DNA of 16,071 nt. It comes from Elioraea sp051860475. GTDB taxonomy: Bacteria; Pseudomonadota; Alphaproteobacteria; Acetobacterales; Acetobacteraceae. The stretch lies in contig NZ_JBHYDW010000106.1 of NCBI RefSeq assembly GCF_051860475.1, positions 1 to 16,071 on the forward strand, written 5' to 3'. The position numbers and the translations under genes were made by a program. The notes beneath the pieces are model-generated. The model saw only the letters and a list, made by a program, of their open reading frames with translations, did not search any database and had not been told where the DNA came from. Of the stretch, positions 1-5,555 are shown in pieces (within the stretch, counting starts at the first letter, position 1; every line of letters starts with the position of its first letter).

Positions 1-410
1 CCCTGCTTCTCCTTCGGGAACCACTTCGACACGTAGGCGATGCCGACCGCGAAGGAGCCGCCGGCGATGCCGACGCCGAGGGCCGCGATCAGGAAGGTGG
101 TGTAGTCATAGGCGAAGGTGAGCAGGAAGGTGGCGATCGCCGCCGAGACCATCACGCCGACATAGACGATCCGGCCGCCATACTGGTCGGTCCAGATCCC
201 CAGCATGAGGCGGATCAGGCTGCCGGTCAGGATCGGGGTGCCGACCAGCAGGCCGAACTGGGTGTCGTTCAGGTCGAGGTCGCGTTTGATCTGCACGCCG
301 ATGATCGAGAAGATCGTCCAGACCGCGAAGCAGACCGTGAAGGCGAGGGTGCTCATCCACATCGCCGCCTGGGCGTCGCGCGGGTGCACCTGGCTGGTGG
401 TCTGGATCAT
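1..410 (-). CDS. narK: NarK-type nitrate/nitrite MFS transporter, N-terminal part (cut by left edge)
   Basis: This is the first 136 codons of a major facilitator superfamily inner-membrane carrier; the rest lies beyond the left edge. It starts MIQTTSQVHPRD. After a short cytosolic head come hydrophobic segments at about residues 17-40, 48-66, 75-95 and 100-122. The loop LMLGIWTDQYGGR follows the usual MFS A-motif position between helices 2 and 3. The Gly-rich stretch GVGIAGGSFAVG followed by YVSKWFPKEKQG is the nitrate signature of NarK/NasA-type porters. Members take up nitrate or exchange it for nitrite in denitrification or assimilation. The ATG at 410-408 is preceded by a GGAG element at a good distance. 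The gene is divergent from a Crp/Fnr regulator and two FNR-like boxes lie between them, so oxygen- or NO-dependent control is likely (inference). Uptake versus exchange mode cannot be decided from this fragment. Confidence 0.88.
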   Translation of the reverse strand, partial: MIQTTSQVHPRDAQAAMWMSTLAFTVCFAVWTIFSIIGVQIKRDLDLNDTQFGLLVGTPILTGSLIRLMLGIWTDQYGGRIVYVGVMVSAAIATFLLTFAYDYTTFLIAALGVGIAGGSFAVGIAYVSKWFPKEKQ

Positions 411-483
411 CGCTCCGGCTCCGGTTCCGCCGGCATTCCGGCCGGGGTCGCGCGCAGGCTGGCGCTGGCGTGCCGGGCATCCC

Positions 484-497
484 TTGCGCTAGGTCAA
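484..497. promoter_or_regulatory. FNR/NNR-like binding site upstream of narK
   Basis: The 14-mer TTGCGCTAGGTCAA reads TTGAC-N4-CGCAA towards narK. This matches the FNR-family consensus TTGAT-N4-ATCAA at 7 of 10 positions, and its outer TTG/CAA are intact. It is centred about 80 bp upstream of the narK start codon. I could not find a convincing -10 element at the matching distance, so this is a candidate site only. Confidence 0.45.
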
Positions 498-555
498 GGA
501 GCGCGTCCGGGGGCGGGTTTTCTTTCTTGCTGCACCGCACCGCTCAAGCCTCTAC

Positions 556-569
556 TTGATGAAGGTCAA
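556..569. promoter_or_regulatory. FNR/NNR-like binding site next to the Crp/Fnr gene
   Basis: The 14-mer TTGATGAAGGTCAA is a 9 of 10 match to TTGAT-N4-ATCAA. Its TTG and ATG happen to be in frame with the regulator gene, so an ORF finder would start the protein inside the box. A protein-binding palindrome here argues that the true start is the downstream ATG at 595. Its position 32 bp ahead of that ATG would suit autoregulation or control of the divergent narK. Confidence 0.55.
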
Positions 570-594
570 GATCCGGGTGGGTTGGGAAGGGTCG

Positions 595-1281
595 ATGTCG
601 CAGGGCAGCACGCTGACACTGGTCCGCGAGACCGAGTTGGCGCGCCGGGTTGGCGAGTCCGCGATGACGCGGCTGGTGAACGGCAGCGTGGTGCAGATCC
701 TGCCGCCGCGCGCGGTGCTGTTCGAGGAGGGCACCGATCCCGAGTTCGTGCATCTGGTGCTGTCGGGGCGGGTGGGGCTGGTGGCGTCGGGCGGCACGGC
801 GCAGGAGGCGGTGATCGAGATCTTCGGTGCGGGGTCGTTGCTGGTGGTGCCGGCGGTGATCCTGTCGCTGCCCTATCTGGTGTCGGGGGTGGTGCTGGCG
901 GAGTCGCGCATCATGCTGATCCGTGCGGCGCTGTTCCGTCGGGCGCTGGACGACGAGCCGGCGCTTGCGCGTGCGGTGGTGGACATGCAGGCGCGGCATT
1001 GGCGGCTGCTGATCGAGCAGATCAAGGACCTGAAGCTGAGGCATGCGCCGCAGCGGCTGGCGCAGTGGCTGCTGCGCGAGGCGGAGGCGCAGGGCGGGGC
1101 GTTGGTGCAGCTGGGCGAGCCGAAGCGGGTGGTGGCGCGGCGGCTGGGGATGAGTCCGGAGAGTTTCTCGCGCGGCATTGCGGCGTTGGAGGAGGGGGGT
1201 GCGATCCGGGTGGAGCGCCGTGCGATCGCGGTGCTGCGGCGGGGTGCGCTGGAGCGGGCCGCGGGGTTGCGGGGGGTGTAA
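595..1281 (+). CDS. Crp/Fnr-family transcriptional regulator without iron-sulfur cysteines
   Basis: This 228-residue protein has the length and layout of the Crp/Fnr family. An N-terminal cyclic-nucleotide-binding-like beta barrel (about 25-115; LPPRAVLFEEGTDPEFVHLV and LSGRVGLVASGG are visible) is followed by a dimerisation helix (about 118-150) and a C-terminal winged helix-turn-helix (about 152-215). The recognition helix reads SPESFSRGIAALEE, which keeps the E..SR triad (E189, S192, R193) by which FNR-type proteins read TTGAT half sites. There is no cysteine anywhere, so it cannot hold the [4Fe-4S] cluster of FNR. A Dnr/NnrR/NarR-like sensor of NO, haem ligand or another nitrogen-oxide signal is more likely (inference). 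The ATG at 595 follows GGGAAGG at 584-590. An in-frame TTG/ATG at 556/559 is rejected because it lies in the FNR-like box. It is divergent from narK, its probable target. Confidence 0.85.
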   Translation: MSQGSTLTLVRETELARRVGESAMTRLVNGSVVQILPPRAVLFEEGTDPEFVHLVLSGRVGLVASGGTAQEAVIEIFGAGSLLVVPAVILSLPYLVSGVVLAESRIMLIRAALFRRALDDEPALARAVVDMQARHWRLLIEQIKDLKLRHAPQRLAQWLLREAEAQGGALVQLGEPKRVVARRLGMSPESFSRGIAALEEGGAIRVERRAIAVLRRGALERAAGLRGV

Positions 1282-1290
1282 GGGGAGGGT

Positions 1291-1356
1291 CCAGGGAACT
1301 CAGTTCCCTGGCGGGTGGGTACGGGAGGGCGGAGCCCTCCCGTGTGGTTTCCCACC
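1291..1356. repeat. Tandem inverted repeats, probable bidirectional terminator or dispersed element
   Basis: Two near-perfect palindromes follow the regulator stop codon. The first pairs CCAGGGAACT (1291-1300) with AGTTCCCTGG (1302-1311) around one base. The second pairs ACGGGAGGGC (1321-1330) with GCCCTCCCGT (1334-1343) around GGA. An outer GGTGGG (1314-1319) can also pair with CCCACC (1351-1356). The element sits between the 3' ends of two convergent genes, so it could stop transcription both ways, although there is no T-tract. The GGGCGGAGCCC core resembles repeats I associate with Acetobacteraceae genomes (recollection, not checked). Confidence 0.6.
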
Positions 1357-1451
1357 AGGCGACCACCATACCGAATCAAATGCTCTGTCCGACGTGGAGC
1401 GGTTCGCGGCGGTTCATGTCCGCTGCGCTGCGATGCGGCGCAACGCCGCGG

Positions 1452-2546
1452 CTACAGCAGCGCCGCCAATTTTCGGTTGGCGCTCCTGCCGTCGTGCAGT
1501 TGCAGCAGCTTGTCGGGTTCGGATACGAACCACGCGAACGAACGCCAAGCGAGCCGAGACATCGTGCGCCTCGCCGGATCGCCGCCGCGGTCCATATAGG
1601 CCGTGATGAAGGCCGCGTGTTCGGGCCGATACCGGCGCGGGCTGGCCGCGATCAGATCAAGAAGTGTGCGCAGCCGCTGTTCCGTGACCGGACCGTCCGA
1701 GGCCACAACTTCCACGAAGACAAGCAGGGCCTCTCCGGGCCTGTTCGGCGGATCGAGGTCGACGAGCACGACATCGGGCAGGAGCTCGGCGGCATCCAAC
1801 GTGATGCCGAGTGCCTTCTCCAGCGGGGCATCCCGGAAGGGCCGCTTGTTGGCGCTGTCGCTCACCCATGCCACGCGCGGGTCGCCGAGGAAGGCTGGCG
1901 CGAAGACTTCGATCACTGCCTTGGTGATGATCGGGCTCGGGCCGGGCGGCAGGATGATGGACGGACCGCCGGGACATTGGACCGTGATGTTGCCGCTCGC
2001 GGTGCTTGCGCTTGCGCGCACCAAGGCGGCGCGCGCCAGGGCGGCGGCCGAGAGATGCGCGCGGCGCCATGCCTCGGCCTCGGCTTCGAGCTGCGCACTG
2101 GTCAGTGCTGGATGGAACAGGGCGGCGAACGCGGGCTGCAGAGCGTAACGGCCAGCCGGCGACGTCGTCGGCACGCCTGCCCGTTCCACCATCGCGTTGA
2201 CCGGGACCAAGCCCTGCCGGATGACCTCGTCGCGCAGCGGTTCGCGTGTGTTCTCCGCGTACCACCGGCCGGGCGGCGAGGGCGCCTTCGCCTTGCTCAT
2301 CTCCGCGAGATAGGCGCGGCGCGAGGTGTCATCCTGGCACGCCGCCTGCCCATCGCTCATGCGCAGAACATGGCGCGGCGCGAGCCAAGTGTCTGATCCC
2401 GCAACGGCGCCGAGATAGAGAGCGGTGAACACCGTCCGCGCCGTCATGTCCCGGACCAGGAAGCCGCGATCGGGCATGCCCTCGGGGAAGATCACCAGCA
2501 GCCGCTCGCGCATCTCCTGCCATGGGATCAGCGCGGGCAGGGTCAT
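1452..2546 (-). CDS. Type II restriction endonuclease, PstI/BsuBI family
   Basis: This 364-residue protein should cut unmodified DNA at the site protected by the methyltransferase just upstream. The C-terminal half carries the PstI/BsuBI endonuclease domain: GPSPIITKAVIEVFAPAF at about 202-219, the conserved D-x-x-x-K block DSANKRPF at 230-237, LPDVVLVDL at 256-264 and FVEVVASDGPV at 277-287. E211, D258 and E279 are the likely metal-binding acids (inference from family spacing). Residues 1-195 are a helical region as in the family's N-terminal domain. The family recognises CTGCAG, but the specificity here is untested. The start is fixed by the ATGA overlap: its ATG (2546-2544) shares bases with the methyltransferase TGA (2545-2543), implying translational coupling. 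A longer in-frame extension to 2618 would lie inside the methyltransferase and is rejected. No truncation is visible. Confidence 0.88.
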   Translation of the reverse strand: MTLPALIPWQEMRERLLVIFPEGMPDRGFLVRDMTARTVFTALYLGAVAGSDTWLAPRHVLRMSDGQAACQDDTSRRAYLAEMSKAKAPSPPGRWYAENTREPLRDEVIRQGLVPVNAMVERAGVPTTSPAGRYALQPAFAALFHPALTSAQLEAEAEAWRRAHLSAAALARAALVRASASTASGNITVQCPGGPSIILPPGPSPIITKAVIEVFAPAFLGDPRVAWVSDSANKRPFRDAPLEKALGITLDAAELLPDVVLVDLDPPNRPGEALLVFVEVVASDGPVTEQRLRTLLDLIAASPRRYRPEHAAFITAYMDRGGDPARRTMSRLAWRSFAWFVSEPDKLLQLHDGRSANRKLAALL

Positions 2547-4318
2547 CCGGTCACACCGTACAGCCGTGCAACGGCCGCCTCGGGATCGGCGGCGGCGAGT
2601 GCTGCGAGCAGATCGCAAGCGGCGGGCAGCGGCATCGCTTCCAGCTCCGACGCGCTCACGGCGACGGAGGCGTTGATGCAGCGGAGCACGCGATCAGCAG
2701 TAGCGGTGGCGAGGAATGCGGCCAATGCCCGGACCGGGACCGGCGGCTTGGCCACGACCGGCACCACCATGTTGAGATGGTTCTCAACCGTAACGTGTCC
2801 GTATCGTATGAGCAGATCCCCGGGCATCTCGGCTGCGATGAGCCGGCGATGCTGTTCCTTCGCGGTCGTGCGCTGAACGAGCACGCAGGGTCGGGTGACG
2901 ATGTTGGGGTCGCGCGGGCCGGTCGGCTCATACCACGGCGCGTGATTCGTCTTGGTCGCGCGCAGGACGAAGCGGCCGTCCCGGGTCACCGCCTCGGCCC
3001 ACACCACAGGGATGCGATGCTTGCCCGACGCGTGGTGCAGTCGCGGCTTGTGGCGGTTCCACACCAGCGGCCCGGTGGAGACGCCGTAGCCCCAATCCGC
3101 GAGGCGTGCCGGCATCCTGCGCATGTGGTCCACGAACGCGACATCATCGACGCTGCGCGGCAGGGTCCAGGGCGCCTCGGGATCACGCGGCAGGATCAGC
3201 GTCCCGGTCGGCTCGACGCGCAGGCCAGTGGGCTCCGCCGATACGATCGCGCACTCGGCGCGATCCGCCCGTCGGCCGCGCCGGAAGGTGGACAGGGCGA
3301 CCTCCTGCAGGACGTCGGTGAAAACGCCCTTGCGGCTCTCGACGAGATCGAGCGTGATGGGCGGGGCATGCTCGTGCAGCAGGCGACGCAGCGCCTTGAA
3401 GTAGTGCCCGGCGAGGAAACTCGCCGGCGTGAGATAGGCGACGATGCCGCCATCGGGTCTCGCGAGGTGGACGGCGAGATCGGTGAAGATGCCGTAGAGG
3501 TTCGGATGGCCGTGCAGGCTGCGGGCAAAGCGTGCGCGGAGCGACGGCGTGTCCTTGACCTTGCCGAAGGGGGGATTGCCCATCACGAGGCCGAACTGTC
3601 CGGCCGCGTCCTCGATGCTGCCCAGGGCGTCGCGCTGCTCGGCGACCAGTCCGAGGCGCCGTCCGGACGCCGCCACGAAGGGCAGGGCGAGCGCCTCGAC
3701 GGCGAGGTTCGCAAGCCAGACGGCAAAGGGGTCTGCATCCCAGCCGCGCAGCCGGGATGCGAGCGCGGCAAGCGCGATCGAAGGCTCGATACGCTTCATG
3801 GCGGCGAGCATCCGCAGCGCGGCTTCGACGAGGAAGGCGCCGCCGCCGCAGGACGGGTCGATCGCACGGCCCGCGCGCCAGTCGTGGCCGGCGCGCTCGG
3901 CCTTGTCCAGCAGGCGGCGCACCAGAGCGGGCGGCGTATAGTAGACGCCGTGCTCGGCGCGATGCGCCTGCGGCAGGGCCTGCGTATAGAGGTGCCCCAG
4001 CGCAGCGACAGCCTCGGCGACGGGCAGGCCGGTCAGATCGCGGCCGAAGCTGCGCGCCGCGTGCATCGCCTCGGGCGAGAGTTGGGCGACGGCCGTTCCA
4101 GGCGGCAAGGCTGGTGGAGCGAGCTGGTCGGCGCGGTGTTGTCGGGCCTTCGCGTGCCACCAGGCCAGCGCTGCTTCCCGGGCGACTGCGCGGGCGGCCT
4201 CCACACTGGCAGCGTTGGCGACGCCGGACAGCGGCACGTGGCGACGCGGCAGGACGGCGTCGGTGCCTGATCGGCGTGCCTGTCTCCGCTGCCCAAGTGC
4301 TCCTGTCCGCGCCATCAT
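2543..4318 (-). CDS. N6-adenine DNA methyltransferase of a PstI/BsuBI-like restriction-modification system
   Basis: This 591-residue protein transfers a methyl group from S-adenosylmethionine to adenine N6 at the recognition site, protecting host DNA. Motif X is seen as GVYYTPPALV (124-133), motif I (AdoMet binding) as DPSCGGGAF (154-162) and catalytic motif IV as NPPF (248-251). The order X-I-IV is that of gamma-class N6-adenine enzymes such as M.PstI. The C-terminal 250 residues, including WNRHKPRL and HLNMVVPV, would form the target recognition region. Transcription order is methylase first, endonuclease second, which allows protection before cutting. The start is uncertain: adjacent ATGs at 4318 and 4315 follow GGGCAGGA very closely. 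A start up to about 30 residues later (for example the GTG of HVPLSGV) is possible, since the first 30 residues look unstructured and Arg-rich. Confidence 0.9.
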   Translation of the reverse strand: MMARTGALGQRRQARRSGTDAVLPRRHVPLSGVANAASVEAARAVAREAALAWWHAKARQHRADQLAPPALPPGTAVAQLSPEAMHAARSFGRDLTGLPVAEAVAALGHLYTQALPQAHRAEHGVYYTPPALVRRLLDKAERAGHDWRAGRAIDPSCGGGAFLVEAALRMLAAMKRIEPSIALAALASRLRGWDADPFAVWLANLAVEALALPFVAASGRRLGLVAEQRDALGSIEDAAGQFGLVMGNPPFGKVKDTPSLRARFARSLHGHPNLYGIFTDLAVHLARPDGGIVAYLTPASFLAGHYFKALRRLLHEHAPPITLDLVESRKGVFTDVLQEVALSTFRRGRRADRAECAIVSAEPTGLRVEPTGTLILPRDPEAPWTLPRSVDDVAFVDHMRRMPARLADWGYGVSTGPLVWNRHKPRLHHASGKHRIPVVWAEAVTRDGRFVLRATKTNHAPWYEPTGPRDPNIVTRPCVLVQRTTAKEQHRRLIAAEMPGDLLIRYGHVTVENHLNMVVPVVAKPPVPVRALAAFLATATADRVLRCINASVAVSASELEAMPLPAACDLLAALAAADPEAAVARLYGVTG

Positions 4319-4360
4319 TCCTGCCCGCGATTCGCACGGAACTATGCCTGTTCGCGGCGG

Positions 4361-4393
4361 GACCTGACAGCGCCGCGGGCTGACCTGACGGCG
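4361..4393. promoter_or_regulatory. Two 12-bp direct repeats spaced 21 bp, candidate operator of the RM genes
   Basis: GACCTGACAGCG (4361-4372) and GACCTGACGGCG (4382-4393) match at 11 of 12 positions and recur every 21 bp, two DNA turns, so a dimeric or paired protein would meet both on the same face. They lie between the candidate promoter and the methyltransferase start, in the predicted leader. No controller-protein gene is visible, so the binder is unknown. The AbrB-like neighbour or the methyltransferase itself are possibilities. Confidence 0.35.
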
Positions 4394-4408
4394 ACCTTGC
4401 GTCCGTGC

Positions 4409-4436
4409 GCTACAGTTGGTATAGGAATTTTGTCAA
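4409..4436 (-). promoter_or_regulatory. Candidate sigma-70-like promoter for the methyltransferase gene
   Basis: On the minus strand a perfect TTGACA -35 (4436-4431) is followed after 16 bases by the weak -10 TGTAGC (4414-4409). The stretch is conspicuously AT-rich for this genome. Initiation near 4402 would give a leader of about 85 bases before the methyltransferase. The -35 overlaps the stop codon of the AbrB-like gene. Confidence 0.3.
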
Positions 4437-4708
4437 CAGCCCTCCGTGCGCCCGGGCTCGGCCTCGCCCGCCGCCATCTTCCGCCGCTTGAGGATGCGGA
4501 AGGCCTCGGTCAGCACCTCCGAGGTGATGCCGTGCTCGGCGAAGGCCGCGGCGGCCTCGTCCAGCGTCATCTTCAGGGCTGGGCGCAGCAGCAGGGTGCG
4601 GTCGGGCTGGATCTCGGCCTGGAAGAAGCGCGGGTTGCCGAGCGCCTGAAGCACCGGGCGCGTGAGGGTGAGCTGGCCTTGGCGGGAGACTTTGAGGACC
4701 GTCGGCAT
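4433..4708 (-). CDS. AbrB/SpoVT-like (swapped-hairpin) small DNA-binding protein
   Basis: This is a 91-residue protein. Its N-terminal half, VLKVSRQGQLTLTRPVLQAL (about 5-24) then FFQAEIQPDRTLLLRP (28-43), follows the swapped-hairpin AbrB pattern (K-V-x-x-x-G-Q-x-T-x, hydrophobic, L-G, later L-R-P). The family includes MazE/VapB-like antitoxins and AbrB-type regulators that bind DNA as dimers. The C-terminal half (about 46-83, MTLDEAAAAFAEHG then EAFRILKRRKMAA) is predicted helical and could contact a partner. No toxin gene adjoins it: downstream is the restriction-modification pair, upstream a DsbA-family gene. So it may be an orphan regulator, perhaps of the RM genes (inference). No Shine-Dalgarno sequence precedes the ATG; an AT-rich tandem repeat occupies that place. 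Confidence 0.7.
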   Translation of the reverse strand: MPTVLKVSRQGQLTLTRPVLQALGNPRFFQAEIQPDRTLLLRPALKMTLDEAAAAFAEHGITSEVLTEAFRILKRRKMAAGEAEPGRTEGC

Positions 4709-4711
4709 GGC

Positions 4712-4742
4712 GGATAAAGGGATAAAGGAATAAAAGCATAAA
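4712..4742. repeat. AT-rich degenerate tandem repeat (four units of about 7-9 bp)
   Basis: Units GGATAAA (4712-4718), GGGATAAA (4719-4726), GGAATAAAA (4727-4735) and GCATAAA (4736-4742) run head to tail immediately upstream of the AbrB-like start codon. In a genome near 70% GC this 31-bp island stands out. It could be a simple-sequence repeat prone to length change, or an array of sites for a DNA-binding protein controlling the minus-strand gene. Confidence 0.6.
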
Positions 4743-4763
4743 GTGAAGCCCCGCCGCGCGGCC

Positions 4764-5435
4764 TCACATCGCCCCGGCCTGCTCCATCATGGCCACGTCC
4801 AACAGACGCTCCAGCACCTCCGGCTCCTGCGCGCCGGCGATCGCGTGCTTCCCCGCCACCACGAAACAGGGCACGCCATTGATGCCCAGGCGGTGCGAGC
4901 GCAGGTTCTCGACCAGCACCGTCTCGGTGTCCTCGCCCGAGGCGAGGAAGCCAGCCGCGCCGTGCGCATCCAGCCCGGTCTCGATCGCCACCTGCACCAG
5001 GGTGACGCGGTCGCCGATGTCGCGCGCCTCGGCGAAATGGGCGGTGAACAGCGCCTCGACCGTCTCCGCCGCCCGGCCGTCGCGCGCGGCGAAGCGCACC
5101 AGGCGATGCGCATCCACGGTCGCCGGCGTGCGCAGGATGCGCTCGAACCGGAACGCCAGCCCCTCCGCCCGGCCGACCTCGGCGATCGCGGCATGCAGCC
5201 GGCGGGCGCGGTCCTCGCCGCCGAACTTGCGCTGGATGTAGTCGGCATGCGCGATGCCGCGGGCGGGCATGTCGGGGTTCAGCAGGAAGGGCTGGAAGGT
5301 GAGGTCGGCGGCGAGGTCAGGGCGCAGCGCGAGGGTGCGCGTGAGGCGGCGCAGCCCGATCCAGCACCACGGGCAGACGAGGTCGAACACCACCTCGACG
5401 GCGAGCCGCTCCGGCGGGCGGGCGAGCATGTTCAT
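4764..5435 (-). CDS. DsbA-family thiol-disulfide oxidoreductase, FrnE-like
   Basis: This 223-residue protein has a thioredoxin fold with a helical insertion. The beta strand VEVVFDLV runs into the active site CPWC (21-24), followed by WIGLRRL. The family's helical insert spans about 60-175. The cis-proline loop is GVPCFVV (187-193) near the C terminus. This arrangement is typical of FrnE/2-hydroxychromene-2-carboxylate-isomerase-like DsbA relatives, and the intact CxxC favours redox activity over isomerase. There is no signal peptide, so it acts in the cytoplasm; substrates are unknown. The chosen ATG at 5435-5433 lacks a strong ribosome binding site, and the ATG two codons later (5429) is an alternative. 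It may be cotranscribed with the AbrB-like gene 55 bases downstream. Confidence 0.85.
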   Translation of the reverse strand: MNMLARPPERLAVEVVFDLVCPWCWIGLRRLTRTLALRPDLAADLTFQPFLLNPDMPARGIAHADYIQRKFGGEDRARRLHAAIAEVGRAEGLAFRFERILRTPATVDAHRLVRFAARDGRAAETVEALFTAHFAEARDIGDRVTLVQVAIETGLDAHGAAGFLASGEDTETVLVENLRSHRLGINGVPCFVVAGKHAIAGAQEPEVLERLLDVAMMEQAGAM

Positions 5436-5555
5436 GGTGTGACGATAGCCGACCGCGCCGGGGCGCACCATGCCGGGCGCCGCGGCCTGCAACGGTCCGT
5501 TAAGCGGATGCGGCGATGGTGCCGCCGTCCCCTGCGATCTCCGTGGAGCCGTTCG

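Noticed and set aside
556..594. TTG/ATG start for the Crp/Fnr regulator
   Set aside because: These codons fall inside an FNR-like palindrome, and the ATG at 595 has a GGGAAGG site and gives the normal family length.
384..2396. Long plus-strand open frame of 670 codons
   Set aside because: It runs across the regulator in the wrong frame and antisense to the endonuclease. The translation is low-complexity Arg/Gly/Ala with no family resemblance, as expected of shadow frames in GC-rich DNA.
2522..4270. 582-codon plus-strand open frame
   Set aside because: It is antisense to the methyltransferase, which has all catalytic motifs. The plus-strand product shows none.
4433..5435. AbrB-like and DsbA-like genes as a toxin-antitoxin pair
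   Set aside because: The neighbour is a clear thioredoxin-fold oxidoreductase with an intact CPWC site and no toxin features, so the AbrB-like gene is best called an orphan.
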